A stretch of 64,000 nucleotides of DNA from Pithys albifrons albifrons (GCF_047495875.1 NC_092462.1:41887669-41951668), one strand, 5' to 3'. Counted from the first letter of the stretch, positions 47,675 to 61,700 are shown. Notes: generated by a model not told the origin, from the letters alone. Made by a program: numbers and translations.

Positions 47675-50600
47675 TGCAGTTTAAGAGACAAACGGTATTC
47701 AGGAAGATGCTGCACATATTTTGACAACAGTCTTTCACCCCAGATTCTTCTTTGGTTTGGAATAAATGCCACATTTATCTTTATTATTTTGAGGAAGAAG
47801 ACATTTGAGAGACTAGGGATCTATTCATTTTGTTTAACCGTTAATTTTTCTCATAATTACAACTGAATAATAAAACAAATGTAAACTCTGTCAGTTTCTG
47901 GGGAAAAAAAAACTGTGCATTGGTCATATTGTAGTAGTACAGAATAATACTGCTTTCTGGTAATTCAGAGTAAGTAGTGGCACTGAAAAACTTGCGTAGC
48001 AGCAACACTTCTAGGAAACATAATGTAGGTGACTTGGTGCTAATGTTTAAGATACAAAATTACTCTCAGGTACTATTCACAAATGACTTTTCACTTGCAT
48101 TAATCATTTGTGCTAGGTTTGGATAAGCAGATTCCAAAGGGGAAAAAAATCCACACAAGGACAGAATTAAAATGAGGCTTCCTTCTGTTTGTTTCAGAGA
48201 TTTAATGACGTATGCCAAAACTCTCTTCAAGTTTTCATGGGAACTCTGCAATTCATAACTGGTAACTTATAGGCATGTAAGTACCCCATTTTCACATACA
48301 GAGTGGAATTCATTTCACTGACATCTCTGACAACAGATCTGGGCTCCCCTTACAGTCAATGGAGCCATTTTCAGAGCAAGACCTACTTATACTAAGATTC
48401 TCTCTTATTTGACATATTTTGCTGAGTGACTCTCACCTTTATTTTGTGAACCAGAAAGAAAAAATAACATCCACATACGGGAGAGTATTATGGATGTCTT
48501 AAACCATCAACTACTGAAACTTCCACCAGGTGCACTGCCTGCCCTCACTTCAGAAGCGTGATTACAAAGATATGATTATGTGTGTTTGTTCCTTACAAGA
48601 GGACAAAAGAAGAGCATGTTTTTCATATGATCTGTGCTGAGCAGCAGAATCACAAAAATGTAGCGTGCATGTTAGTGTGTAGCTCCGGTAAGAGGACACA
48701 AAAATCCTTTGTTTAATTGTGGACAAAAGGGGCTTGGTTCTTTTCAATTAAAGTCACATGGATTCTTGCATTTACTTGAATGGAAGAGGATCAAGCTTCA
48801 GGGTTGAGCTAAAAGGGCAAAGACGGTTGCTACATGTTTGCAGAAGATTACTTTGTTGCCATTGTCACCGGCTTCCCTAAACATCATCTCCATGCTGAGT
48901 TTTTTGGCACGGTGATCGGCCCTTGAGTTGGAAGGCTAATCCACTGATCATTTATGCTTTAAGACAGTAGGTGAGGAAGAAGAGTCACTGTCTGAAAGCA
49001 GTGTCCTGCAGAGGAAGACAGGGAAGTGTTACTTCAGATACAAGTGGACAGATTAATGTTATAAATGACAGGAAATGATGCATGTGACCCTATAGTCACA
49101 GTGACCAGATGTGGCTCCTCAGCTGGTCAGCAGTGTCCCCCTCCTCTAAGGAGCTGCAGTTCCCATGCCAGCCAACCATGCTCCATAGCACCTGTGACAA
49201 GCTGGTGGTGTCCAGCTACTGATGATTTCCAGAGGGTATTCCAAACACAGCTGATAGTCTCAAAAAGATGCAATATGGTTCTGCTCAAAACAAAGTGACA
49301 GCACGTCAGTGTGCTCTGATAGAAGCAATGATTTAACATAAAAGTCAATTCCTTGACATGTCCTGCCTTGGGCCTATCAGCTTCTCAGAACTTTTGGATG
49401 CAGCCATGGCAGTAGAGTATGGATACTGAATGGAAAGAACTATAAAAAACAGATAAACACTTATTACACAACAAAGCACAGAGTAAACTTAGTTTGCACA
49501 CTTTATTCCATTCTTCAGTCTGCTGATGGTGAGATAAGCAGAACCCATCCATTTAAAGAAAAAAGGTGAGCAGGATATTGCAGCTGCCTTCTTCCTCATG
49601 TTAATATAAGTCACCTAACTACTAATTTGGTCTCAGGAAGATATTTTGTTTTAGAGCATATTGGCAGAAAACAGGAACTTCTCCACTTTTGAAAAGATGT
49701 TTGCATTTGTATGAGCAAGAACATGTATCTTCTGATCATTGTGGGATGTTTGTTACTTGGTACCAGAAAGCTCTTTGGTACAGCTGAGAATGAAGCTAAC
49801 AGGGTAAAAAGCACATGCCACTGTTTACAGGAAATGTACTGTCTAGTTTATCATCTTATTGAAATGATCTGATGTTAGCCCATGTCTTATTTTCAGGTGT
49901 TCTGAACTTGTGTAAATGAAGGAGAAAAATAATAATGGTTGCATTCGTATGACTTGTATTCCACCAGATGAATCAAGCCTAATACTTAAGGAAAACCAAA
50001 AGCAGTGATGTCTGGCATTACAGCGAAGTATATTTTGAATGGTGCAGTTTTAGAGAAGCTTTTGAGAATAGCTTACCTGGACAAGTACAGTACTACCTCT
50101 GTAACTCTGGCAAGGATGGCTTCTTCCCAGAATATCATCTATACAAAGGTCAGCTATGGCTTCCTTCAGCTGACTCTTTAAAGACCCCATCTGACTGGTA
50201 CTCATTCTTTCCTTTCTTTGTATCTTGGATAATTCTTCATCTTATTCATCCTCTTCATCCCATGGAAGCCAGAGAAGCTTTTCTGCCAGGAAATATATAT
50301 CATCAAAACCAGTTCTTTTGCTTAAAAGAAGCACTCTGTTATCATCATTTGAGCATTTCTACTAAATGCTAAACAGGTCTTTCACAATTACAGCCCCTTA
50401 TGTACTTGTCCTGATCAATAATGCTACTTTTCCCCTCCCTCACCCCCAGGCTGAAACTCTTGCTGGGCTATCAATGGAAAGCCAAACAAAATCTAACCAA
50501 TTTGTGTATTATTATGTGAAACAGGACAGGAATCAGCTTTGATTTCAGGATGTAAAATCAGGATTATGAAAGGTGAGAGGTAAAACTGCAAATGGGGAAA

Positions 50601-52480
50601 ATAAGGTTTGGATTAAAACTCTGAAAATATTTTATCATAGTAAAATCTATAATATAATGAAATATTTTTTTACAAGAGAAGGGGAATACTCTAGCTAGGG
50701 CTACTGTTAGGACCTATTCTTTGTGAAAACTGGAGTTAGTTTAGAGACATATAAATAAATCTAAATAAATTGAATATAGGACTTCTGTGTATTATTGACT
50801 CTTGGAAGACAACCATTGAGATGGTTCTTATGTACACCCTAATATCACATCCCTGATATCACCATGTATGTCAACCTCAGGCTGACAATTGTCCATTTAG
50901 AAGAGAGTGTTTGTGGAAATGTATGGTCTCTCATCCTGTCCATCTCTACAAAGAGCAGAGTTCTGCTCTGCCTTGCCTCTTCTTACATCCACATTATTCT
51001 CACATACAGGCAGTGAAAGAAGAGACATAGCTGGGTCACAGAGGTATCAAAAAGGAGTCAAAAGGATCATGGTTCTCCCGTGCTTGCTCCTAGCCATTTT
51101 GAGACATGGGCAAAGTAGGGAATTCAGCCTGCTACCCTTGCTTTCCTTCCCCCCTGAGGCTTAGCAGCAAGCTAAGGCTTCTTTTTCCCAGGGAAATCTG
51201 CTCTAATGTTACTACTGCAGTCTACAGGCTACTTATCTCTATTTAAGACTACTGTCTTTATTTAACTGTTTGAAAGCAGCAACAACACTTAAATTCAGGA
51301 ATCATTAGCTGTTCTCTGCTGTACCTTAGATACTGCTTCCTCCATAGTGACAAACAGCAAGTTTTATCTCAGAAACTACCTCTAACTAATGCTATGAATT
51401 ATTCTAAAAATATTTTATTGGCTATTTCTTTACCAACTGTCAGAGAAAAAAAAAAGTTATGCCGAAATATTGGTTTCAAATTAAGAGTTAATTGTTATTA
51501 ACATTTAATTTTAAATAACACGTTAATTTTAAGTGAACATTTTTGCTTTATTTTTTTTCTGCTCTGTGGGGGAAGTCTCTTATTTCTCAGCTTTATTTCC
51601 TCATGAGATGGCAGAATAATACAGCCATTCAAACATACTAAAAGCAGAAACACAACTCCTCAAAACAGCCAACATCTTTCTCAAGAACATCGTAGTGCTG
51701 ATATTAATCCAAGTCCTTTTACACTGCTACACAGGTAGTGCTTTTTGGCTGCACAGTGTTATGTGCTACTATTACATCAAAGAATTCAATCTTCAGTTAC
51801 TCAGTTACTTCAGTTACTCAAAGGTGACAGCACAATACAGTTTCAGTGTGTTACTGTCAGTGGAAGTGAAGATAATTGAGTTATTGCCACTTTCCAAATC
51901 TATTTGTGCAAAAATGAGACAAGTAGCATAAAATGACCCGAGGCTGAGCTGTAACAAAGCACAAAAAAAAGCAGCTGGTTTTATAGGTGTCACGGATTTT
52001 AAAATGAGGGTGCCCTCTTAAGAACATGAACACACAAAATTACAGACTTCCTGTTTCTTTAGCCAGAGTGACATCAGCATAATAAAGAATGTTTTGAAAG
52101 TACCGCCTACAACGTTGTTTTCATTCGCTTTTAATGAACTTGCCAACACATTAATGACTTGGGCAAAGCTGTGTGTCTGCAGCTACAGTTACTCAACAGT
52201 TTAGAGAGAGATATGAAAATCCTATGTAGGATATGCACTTGGCAGCTGCACGAGTTGGACTTTAGGAATGTGTTCAAATTCTTCTGTGAACTGGGGTCTT
52301 AAGAAAATAACCCTTGCAGACTGCCATCATGTGAGACACACTAATACTGCTGTGGGACTAGCCATGGAGCCACCTGGCACAGATCACACGGTGACAGAAT
52401 CACAGGGAAAAAGGAGCCAGGCAGTGATCCTCTGGAGGCCATCAAAGCAGAGCCAGATCAGGCTGTGCCAGGCCTCAGCC
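47675..52480. other. Intergenic DNA, no gene recognised
   Basis: AT-rich; short frames without recognisable features. A small run of cagttact repeats lies near 51,795-51,825. Confidence 0.4.
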
Positions 52481-52485
52481 AGGTA

Positions 52486-52557
52486 GCCTCCAAAAATATC
52501 CAAGAAAGGAGACCGAACAACCTCTCTGAGCAACCTGTGGTCCTGCTTGACCACTAC
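52486..52557 (-). repeat. Old CR1 scrap, reverse orientation
   Basis: 'cctccaaaaatatccaagaaagg', 'ccgaacaacctctctgagcaacctg' and 'ctgcttgaccac' match the order of the reverse-complement CR1 segment usually read as cacaacctctctgggcaacctgttcc. It is about 70 bp long and diverged. Confidence 0.6.
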
Positions 52558-53199
52558 TCAAGATCATGCCATGCTGAAATTTATCTGCAGGCTTAGCATG
52601 GCTACTCTTTTACTAGGGTTTTTTTAGCCTTGAATTCAGTCATCCTTGATGCCTTTTTTTTTTAAGTTTGCCAGATGCATTTTTCCCATTTTTTTTCAAG
52701 TTCCTAAAATATAAATGCAACATACTGCAAAACATACAGGTCTCCTCAGGATGTTTCAAGACTCCACAAGATTATTTTTTCCCCTGATGCTTACCAATTA
52801 TTATTCATGCAGTAAAGACCTGAAAAATGTCTGAAAGAGAAGTAGAGAAGAAACCACAACATTTTGGTAGTTCTATCCCCTTTATATCATTCTTCCAGTA
52901 GAAAATTACATAGCTAGAAATTATATTTCTACTTTTGTTTCCTACTATAGTTGTGGCCAACATCTCATATAAATTCTTTAACAGCTTTGTGAAACACATG
53001 CTATTCTGTCAAATTTGGGAGATTTGCTGGTAGGCGAGTGGGTTTTAAAAGGCCAAAGTTCTTTGACACCTTGTTTAAAACATTCTTGAAGTGATTCCTC
53101 AGGGCAAAAATGTGGCTCAGCTTCCCCGAGTCATAAAGCCATCACTGCAGTCGTTTAGGGCTGGCTCGGGCAGCCGTTCTCATGGACAGGGACAGTCAC

Positions 53200-53680
53200 A
53201 CCGACCCTCGTGGGCCGAGGGACACCCCACACGGGCGGCGGAAGCGGCGGCGGCTCCTGCGCCTTTAGGGGCGGCCCCGCCCCGCGCGCGCCCCCGCCCC
53301 TCGCCGTGGTCGGGCCAATGGGAGCGCGCGCGCGGGGAAGGCGGGAGAATGCGAACCCCTGGCAGCGCCGCCGGCCGCGCCTTATAAGGGCAGGGCGTGG
53401 CGCATGCGCGCGGCGGCCAGGGGCGGGGGCGCCGCGCGGGGGTTTCGCTCCGTCGGCGGCACCGCGGGAAGGGGCGCGGGGGGCCGGGCAGGGAGCGGAC
53501 ACCCCGCCGCTCACCCAGCGCCGAGCACCGGCCCCGCCACGCCCCCCGGCCGGCACAGCGGCGGCGGAGGGGGGGAGAAGAGGAGGAGGAGGAGAAGGAG
53601 GAAGGCGCGGGGCCGCAGCGGGGACCCCGCGCCCGGTGCGGGCGGCGCGGCGGCGGCGGATGTGCTGCTGGCGCGGGGGG
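53200..53680 (+). promoter_or_regulatory. ING2 CpG-island promoter and 5' UTR
   Basis: Dense CpG sequence with GC boxes (53,265-53,300), a CCAAT box (ggccaatggg, near 53,314), a TATA-like ttataag near 53,382 and an NRF1-type palindrome gcgcatgcgc near 53,401. These are spaced as an upstream-to-core series. A purine tract of (gga)n at about 53,565-53,613 would fall in the 5' UTR. The CpG island continues into the intron to about 54,550. Confidence 0.7.
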
Positions 53681-53849
53681 ATGATGCTGGCGGGGCCGCA
53701 GCTGGTGGCGGGGCCGGCGGCGCCGGGCGGAGAGCGGGCCCGGCTGCTCTCGCTCTACGTGCAGGACTACCTGGAGTGCGTGGAGTCGCTGCCGCTGGAC
53801 ATCCAGCGCAACGCCTCGCTGCTGCGGGAGATGGACACGCAGTGCCAAG
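53681..53849 (+). other. ING2: ING2 coding exon 1
   Basis: Ends before donor gtgagc at 53,850 with one base of Glu57. It encodes a glycine/alanine/proline-rich lead, where human has a glutamine run, then [21 protein letters not shown], almost as in human. It is wholly inside the CpG island, so several long frames overlap it on both strands. Those are composition artefacts. Confidence 0.92.
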
Positions 53850-56800
53850 GTGAGCGCCGCCACGGGGCACCGGGCGAGGAAGGGAGACGGGGACGCTCGC
53901 CCGGCCGCCGCACATGCGCCTGGAGCGGAGCGGCTGGGGCCGTGGTGGGACCCTGGCAGGGCCCTGCGGGGCTGGGCCCGGGGCGGTGCCGGGCTCCCGG
54001 CGGCCGGTCAGTGCGGGGGGAGCAGCCTCGCTCCGGGGGCGGTGCTGCCCGGCCCTAGGCCCCGGCTCCGCCGTGCGGAGCCGCTCCCGCCCCTCTCCGC
54101 CCCGGCGCGGGGCAGCTGGAGGCGGGGGCGCGGGAATCGGCCTTTCCGCAGCTCCTCCCGCCGGGCGGGGCGGTGTGCCGGTTCCGGCGGAGCCCTGCCC
54201 CGTCCCACAGCACTCCGCACGGGCCGGCGGGGATGCCAGACGCGGCAGCAGCGCTCCCCTGGGTCACGGAGCGGCGCCGCGGGGCGGGAAGTTGCCCTGA
54301 ACTTACCCCAAGGCACAGCTCTTTCGGCAGAGAGGTTCGGTGCCCGTTAAAGCCCTTCCTCCACCCAGCCCGGCGCGCAGCGGTGCCCGGCACTGCCCGC
54401 CTGCCCTGCCCTGCGGCAGGAATTCAGTCCCGCGGAGTCGGCCTTGGAGACGCATCTCCCTTCGTGGCGTGGGCAGGAGGGGACCGGGGGCGCGCCGAGG
54501 CCTGTCGGGCGTTGCGTGGCCTCCTCAGCAGGCAGCGGTTGTGAGGGGATTCTTTCGATTACCTTTCTAATTACCCGGAAAGATACATAAGAACAGGCTT
54601 TTGTAAGTTTCCTGGGGTTTTAAAGTTTAAAGGGCACAGACTTGCCTGCAGCATTCTGAATTCCTAGTCAATTCCTGGCAGGCTCTTCCCCTCCTGGTCT
54701 GTGGTGACTATCCAGCACTTCTCGTCTGCCTTGAACAGATTCAGTCTTTTATCTAGGCTGTGTTTCCTATATATCTTCATTCAGCCACTAATGCAGTAGT
54801 GGGCCACAGGAGAGGTTTGTTGCTACTCTTAACCAAAGCCTTCAACTGTTTTAAAAAACAACAAAAAATGTCTAAGACACTAAAAAAATGGATAAAAATA
54901 TTTTGGGTCCAAGTCGGAAGATGTAAAAGCAATGCTATATTATATCAACTAATTTAGAAGGTTATAGTCTGTGAAGGAGTAACAAAGTCACTCCTGTGCT
55001 TAAAAAACAAATCCTTTTAGTTTTCATGAGCTCCACTAAACTTAATAAGATTATCTGTAGTGAACACTTTGCTTTGTATTGAGTTGGGTTTTTTTGGGTT
55101 TGCTTTTGGTTTTTCTTTAGCAGGGGCTTCAGAGCTGTTCATTAGAGTGTATGGATGACTTCTCTAATCTTAGGGACTCACAAGGTAAACTTCTATCTCT
55201 GTCAACCAAAAACTTATTTCCTCATTTTAGTGGATGGTGATCCATTTAAATCGTTCCAGGCTGTATCCAGGGAATAACTGATGTAGGTTGAATGTTGTTC
55301 TTTATCACAGTGTGAAAAAGTAAACAGCTACTGTTGGTGGATTCTTCTGGGTTGGGCATTCCAAATATGGGAAATCTGTGTAACTATACCTACACTTCCC
55401 ACCCACCCCCTCTAAAAAACAAGAAGTCCGTGTAGGAGATAATGTGGCTGCAGAATATTGTACTCTGGTCATGCCTTTCTGGTTCAGCAGTGTACAAAGT
55501 ACCTTACTACATGCTTTTCAGGAGTAGAGGTTAATTTTTTTTTCAGAGCAATGAGCAAGTGATGCAGCTGAAGATTCTGAGAAACAAAGTCTATGGTTTT
55601 AGTGGTAGTGGGAATGCTGATTATGAAAATACAGGTTGAGTTATTGGACAAGCGGAATCCTTCTCTAGTGAAAGTCTGGAACAGAATAAAATGTATTTGG
55701 CTCCTGCTGTCATACAGGTTTTAGAATTTATAGTAAAAAGCAGCTGTTCATGCTTAAGCTGCTGTTTCAAGACGTCAGCAGGAAAGAAAAATTGGTGGGA
55801 AGGATTTTGAGATAATAACTATGTCTTCTATTTAGCACGAGCTTGAACTGTTTCACAACTGTACAACGCAAATTCTTTAAAAATGAAAGCCAGTCTGTGA
55901 AATGCAGGTCTTTAGAAGAAGATAATTGTGCTGCATATCTTCTTGCTTTAGAAGTAAATAGTTCAGTATCATTCACTTACCTGTTCAAATAAAATCCTTA
56001 AATTTGGCATAACACTGTGCATCAAGTTTATCTGACAGTTTTTTCTAATGTATTTCCTGTTCCTTATGTGTAGATCTACTGTAACTGTTGGCTTGGGAAA
56101 TATTTCAAAATCCAGTGATATAGAACAGAGTACAGACTAAGACTGATGTATAAGGCATTTGTTGATCTCATATTTAAGTTCATTAAACTTGCTTCTGAGA
56201 ACTAAATTCAGTGAGAAATTCACAGCAACTCTTGCAGTTATTTTGCACGACTTTCGAGAAGGAAGGCTTGGAAGTCAAACTGTAAGCCACTCACTAGTTG
56301 CTTAAAAATATCCTGTGATGTACTAAAGAGAAGGTCATGTATTCTGAAAGGTTCAGCCTTGATTTAAAATACAACTTGCTGTAATTTGTTCTGGTAATAG
56401 AAAAAGCATTTTGAGTGGTGCAAGCTAATTTTCATCCTGATTGTAAATTTATTATGTAACTTGTTTTACTTCTTTTATAACTATGTTTACTTGAAAGTGT
56501 AGTATCAAACCTTTAGATGAATAAGAAGAGGAAGGCAGAGGACCTGGGGGATCCTAATTCTGGAGTGTTATATATCATGATACATAATGATTCTATGAAT
56601 TTAAGGTTTCTTCCTGTGATAAAATAAGCTATTGCTTTGGTATGTAGGCCGGGGTTTTGGAAGTATTCTGATAAGGACTCTTAACAGAAAGTCCTGCTTC
56701 TTCAGATGGAGGGAGGATCTGGATTATCCATGCATCAGCAACAATGGTGTCCCCTTTCTTGGGTTATCCTTTCTTTTCCCAGTGCCTAAAATAAGCTTGC

Positions 56801-57691
56801 TCTGTGTTACAACTTGAGAATTTTTTTCTTGCAACAGATTGTGACCTTAAACAGTGATTTGATGACCACTGCAACTTGAATAATATATCCTATCTAACCC
56901 ACTAGGGTATATTATACTTAAAATTTGTACTGTTTCTCATCAGTTAGAAATACATTCCTGTGTTTTTTTGAGCATGTTCCATCTTGTGCAATTATTCCTA
57001 TTATTTTGTTTATTTTATAGAAGCCTTAAAAGAAATAGATGATGTCTATGAAAAATACAAGGCGGAAAATGATCCTGTTCAGAAAAAACGCTTGCAGCAG
57101 CATCTTCAGCGTGCATTAATCAACAGTCAAGAACTTGGAGATGAAAAAATTCAGATAGTTACTCAGATGCTAGAACTGGTAGAGAATAGAGCCCGTCAAA
57201 TGGAAACACACTCTCAGTGTTTTCAAGATCTGTCTGAGAACGAAAAGCCTCTGGAAAAGGCAAAGATAGAGTCCTGCCAGCCGGAGAGATCTTCCCGCAG
57301 ACCTCGTCGGCAGCGAACCAGTGAAAGCCGCGATCTGTGCCATATAGCAAATGGTATCGATGACTGCGATGATCAGCCACCGAAGGAAAAGAGATCAAAA
57401 TCTGCCAAGAAGAAAAAACGCTCCAAAGCCAAACAGGAGAGAGATGTTTCACCTGTAGAATTTGCAATTGATCCCAATGAACCGACTTACTGCTTATGCA
57501 ACCAGGTGTCTTACGGTGAAATGATAGGATGTGACAATGAACAGTGCCCTATTGAGTGGTTCCACTTCTCATGTGTTGGACTCACGTATAAACCGAAGGG
57601 GAAGTGGTATTGCCCCAAGTGCAGAGGAGACAATGAGAAAACAATGGACAAATGTACTGACAAATCAAAAAAGGATAGAAGATCGAGGTAG
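53681..57691 (+). CDS. ING2: ING2, inhibitor of growth family member 2, two coding exons
   Basis: Join 53,681-53,849 and 57,021-57,691 (169+671 nt) gives 279 residues and a TAG stop; human ING2 has 280. ING2 reads H3K4me3 and recruits the Sin3-HDAC1/2 complex; it also supports p53 function. The ING N-terminal domain covers about residues 24-125 ([43 protein letters not shown]). A lysine-rich nuclear localisation segment lies at 178-194. The PHD finger at 211-260 keeps the Cys4-His-Cys3 ligands: C214, C216, C227, C232, H238, C241, C254, C257. A basic tail (about 264-279) corresponds to the phosphoinositide-binding polybasic region. The intron, about 3.2 kb in phase 1, is GT-AG. The start is uncertain by a few codons: ATGs at 53,660, 53,681 and 53,684 are in frame. 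The first has a poor context, and human ING2 begins ML, like the third. Confidence 0.97.
53850..57020 (+). other. ING2 intron
   Basis: Starts GTGAGC and ends with a T-rich tract and tattttatag. The first 700 bp are CpG-rich and the rest is AT-rich. No other gene or clear repeat was recognised within it. Confidence 0.85.
57021..57691 (+). other. ING2: ING2 coding exon 2 (PHD finger)
   Basis: Begins [14 protein letters not shown] after acceptor tttatag (57,020). It carries most of the ING domain, the nuclear localisation segment, the PHD finger and the basic C-terminal tail. The upstream open stretch to 56,984 is intron read-through. Confidence 0.97.
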
Positions 57692-58760
57692 TGAAAGGAA
57701 TTTATGTTTTAAGAGTTGCTCCTTTTATATTAAAATATTTCATTTCCCGAGAATGCTGTTTTAGGAAATGCATAAGACTATGCAATAATTTTTAATCTAT
57801 ACTGTTAATGGAGTATTAGAAGCTGTTATACCTTCTGTGATCTTTAACTTTCTGCACTGAATAACCAAATAATTGAAACAGGGTGGCTTCAGACCTTTCA
57901 TAGGAGACATTACAAGCGTATGGAGCTTGGTTTCAATCTAACCCATAAGTATTTTAAAGAACCTTGTGAATTTTGAAGTAATGGTGGTGGGAAAGATACT
58001 GAAGAACTTCTCGTGTTATGGTAAAGGCTTTGAATAGCCTCACGTACATTCTAACAACTGAGTTTGTTCTTTATCCAGGATTTTATGTTTTCAGTTTTTG
58101 TGTTAATATCACACATTTGGAGTTAGGTTTTTGAATTCAGCTGTAACTGTAAAAGTCTTCCGAGCTAAAAGCAGATGTCTTCAGTGACTTTCATAGGACC
58201 AGTATGTTATTTCAAGGAGAAAATACCACTAACCTAAGCTTTAGGTTTTTTTTCCCCCGGTCAATATTAAACCCTTCTCTTTGTGACTTTATACTTGGGA
58301 GTCAATTTTTCAGTATGATAGAATTATGGTGTATACTTAATTTTGGATATTCTCAGTAGGTTTTGTTTGAGTTTTGTCAAGCATCCAGAGACGGCTTTTA
58401 TCGTTTAAGATGATCTCACTATTGCCATAACTATTTCCTTGGTTGTTTATATTTTGCCACTGCTTACATAAACCTTGAAGTGATAAAAGGACCCCCTGAG
58501 AGGAGGGGATATTAAGTTTTCAGGGAACAGAAATTGGAAACGTGATGGAATCTTCATCATAATTGATCTGTAGAGAGCTGAAACATGACTGGTATTCCCT
58601 GGGGTGTAAACTTTGCTCTTCCGTAAGTGGGATTTGTGTCTGCATGTGGCCACACGTGAGTTTAGGCACAGCACCACAGTTCTTGGACTTGGACAACTGT
58701 CTAAAAAGCCTGAAGGTAAAAGCTTTCAATGAAAGTTTTGATAGATAATAAAAAAGAAAG
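57692..58760 (+). other. ING2: Probable ING2 3' UTR
   Basis: AT-rich sequence following the stop codon. Candidate poly(A) signals are ATTAAA at 57,729-57,734 and 58,266-58,271, and AATAAA at 58,747-58,752. Which is used cannot be decided from sequence. Confidence 0.45.
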
Positions 58761-61700
58761 CATAAGCATGCTTGGCATAGAGCCAGTAGACAATTCCCAG
58801 CAGGTTTGTGACAGGCTATGTAAGAGTCTTGTCCTGAAGTATGCTGGTAGTACCTAAATACTACTTGGGTGGTAGTTAAGATGAACTTCCTCACTGCCAT
58901 GTCTTAGAGGAGATAAGAAAAAGGTGAAAACAGCTGTTCCTGCTCATTTGCAGTGGGAGATGCTGATGGAGAAGTGAGTGGGGTATTAAAGCCTGGGTTT
59001 AGGCTCCCTGCTGAATGCGCCTCTTGAGACTGGAGTTCTGGTGGGCTTTGCAAGGCAGGCAGCAGCTCTGCGGGGCTGGCTGGGGGGGTTTATCTGTGGG
59101 TTGGCTGCAAGGGCTCAGAATTCCCCATAGGTCTCTGCCCTTTGCTGCTCAGGTTTCTCTTGACAGCACAGAGGGGAAAGTGACACCATATTTAGCTGAG
59201 CCTGCTTGGAAAGCAGTTGTGCTGAGTTGAGAGCAGCCCAGAAGGCAGATGAGCATAAGCAAGCTGCAGTGGCTGAATGCCATCAGCATTCCTTCCTGGA
59301 TCCCCACTAGAGGGCTGTGCTGGCCAGGGATAGAGGGTGGGATGTGCCATGTGTGGCATAAAGAAAGCCTTGGTGCTGTCAGGCCAGAAGGCCTGAGTCA
59401 GTATCAGGACACTATATTATAAATTATGGAACACACTCAGCTTGTTTCCTCAGTTATGATCCATTTCCTTAACAGGATTTAACACTTCCAAGTAGCAGTA
59501 CTTATATGTCAGGGGACTGTAAAGGCGTATTTTGAATTTTTGCTCTAAAATTGTAGGTTTATTAAGCAGACCAGTGCTCCACTGGGGAGACCTGTACCAC
59601 AGTAAGTAAACAGCTCCTGCAGGAAACAACTGTAGGGGCTCTGACCATCAGCAGGGTAGAGAGAGGGTACCAACTGTGCTTTCTGGGCGTAGTGGATGAT
59701 GTGAGGTTGCAAGGATAGACTTCTTGAGGGGGCTGGATCATGGCTACTAATGGAGAATGATCAGGCCAGCTGTTGGAGATAAGCAGCATAAGTTGTCTGC
59801 TGTGCATTTTACTCCAATCTTTTTTTTAATATGCTATGGCTTAGTGATTCTCAAATTTCCTTGGAAAGATTGATTTGAAGCCTAGGGCTGAAGATTGTAG
59901 GAACATGTAAAGACCTAAAATAGCCATGCTCCCTAATATTAAAAAGTATCACTTAAGTATTAACACTGCAGTTGCAGAATGAAGTACAAGTGAATTTGTA
60001 ACTATTAGCATTACTAATTTATCTTGAAAAGTATTGCTTGAATTTGCATTGGATAGATCAAGCACACTTTTCTCCAGTGCAGAGGAGAAAGCAGGGAGCC
60101 TTATATAATTGTTCATCTGAAATAATTGCTAAAGTAGGAAGTGTATGTTGGGGTGTTAAGGAAAGGAAATTTTAGATTTTGAAAGTGGTCCAGATAAATA
60201 TTTCTAATTTGGGGATGCTTTCTTTTATGTTAATGGTCCTTCCAGTAGGGAATATGAATTCTTAAAGTTTCTAGTGAAGATACTGCTGGGGGAAATGGCA
60301 CTTGCTTGCCTGCCTAATATATGAAATTGCTCAAATGTGGAAGTAATTCAGGTTATATTGCAGATTAGCAGCATGCCTCAAATGTACATGAGTGTTTCTA
60401 AAATTTCCTCTTTAAATGCTATGGCTAATTTGTTGTGAAGACAAACAGGAGAAGATCTGACACTATTGGACATTTAGCATTCACCACTTTTGTTTTTTTT
60501 ACCCAAACCCAGATTTTTTGGGTTTGCATCCATTTTCATAGAAGATCAGTGGTAATTGCTGCAGATGCATGTAAGATGCTAGTATGAAATCAGAAAGGTA
60601 AGTAGAAAACTCTTCCGTTGCTTCTTAATGTTGAGTTCCTTCTCCTAAAGGGATGAACCTTGCTAGTGAAGTGAAAACAAAAAGTAAACACTGCTAAACA
60701 AGTTGATCTTCAAGATGTATATTGTTTTTCATCAAGTAAGTTTAGCTACCTGCAAAAAAACCCCTGGGCAACACACACTTTGGAATTTGATAGAAGTCTG
60801 TGTGACAACACAGGAACTGCTTCCGTTTTTGTAAATAATTGCTGCATTTTAATTCAGCCTAGGTTACATCTAGATTTCTTAAAGTTTATGAAAATATGGT
60901 GCACTTCTCTTAAGTTCTTGCTTTTTGCCTTTCAGTTTTGAAGTGATGCAAGTTCAGCAACAGCAAAAGGTCTCCGTAAATTATTTAAAAGAAGCTGTAT
61001 CAGAGCAAGACTATTTCTTGATCATTGTCCCATGGACCAGTTTGATTAATTTTAACAAAATAATCAGTTAATCAAACCAAGCTTTAAAGCAAAACACAAA
61101 TACATGTACTAGAAAGTCTACTGTTTTGAAAACAAAATGAGTGATTTCATATTTGCCATCTATATGGTAAGGCCATTTTTATATCTGCAGCACAATGGTA
61201 ATACCTCTGTATTTAAACTAGTTTTCACTTACCAAGCTTTAGCTCATCCACACATCCAGAAACGGTAATGTGGTATTGACAAGTCTTGAAACCAGTGCAG
61301 AATGGTGGTAAGTGAAATGTCCCTGTCTTCCCTGAATTTATCTAAGGATTTTATTTTGGATATTCTTTCAGAATAAGCCTTTGTAAATAAGGTGGCATTT
61401 CCTAACTTTGAGCACACTTTCCTCTTTTAAAAGCCTCTCACTTCAGCTTGAAGGAAACTGCTACAGTTTGTCTGAATTCATACTTGACATGAGCAGTTTG
61501 ACACTTCTGTGGCTTGTACCATTTCTGACTGCAACAGATCTGATTGTTAAAAGTCCTGATCTGGATTTTTATTCTTTAGGTTCAGCTGCTCTGTTGGGAC
61601 AAAACTCCAATGATTGTCACACCAGCAAGTTAAGGGCTTAGAGATCTTTCTCCCTCTTATGTGCATACATGCTGCCTTTATTAAGAGGTCTCATTTCCAG

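Noticed and set aside
53155..54393. Several 100-280-codon frames on both strands around ING2 exon 1
   Set aside because: CpG-island composition removes stop codons. Only the frame with [13 protein letters not shown] is ING2.
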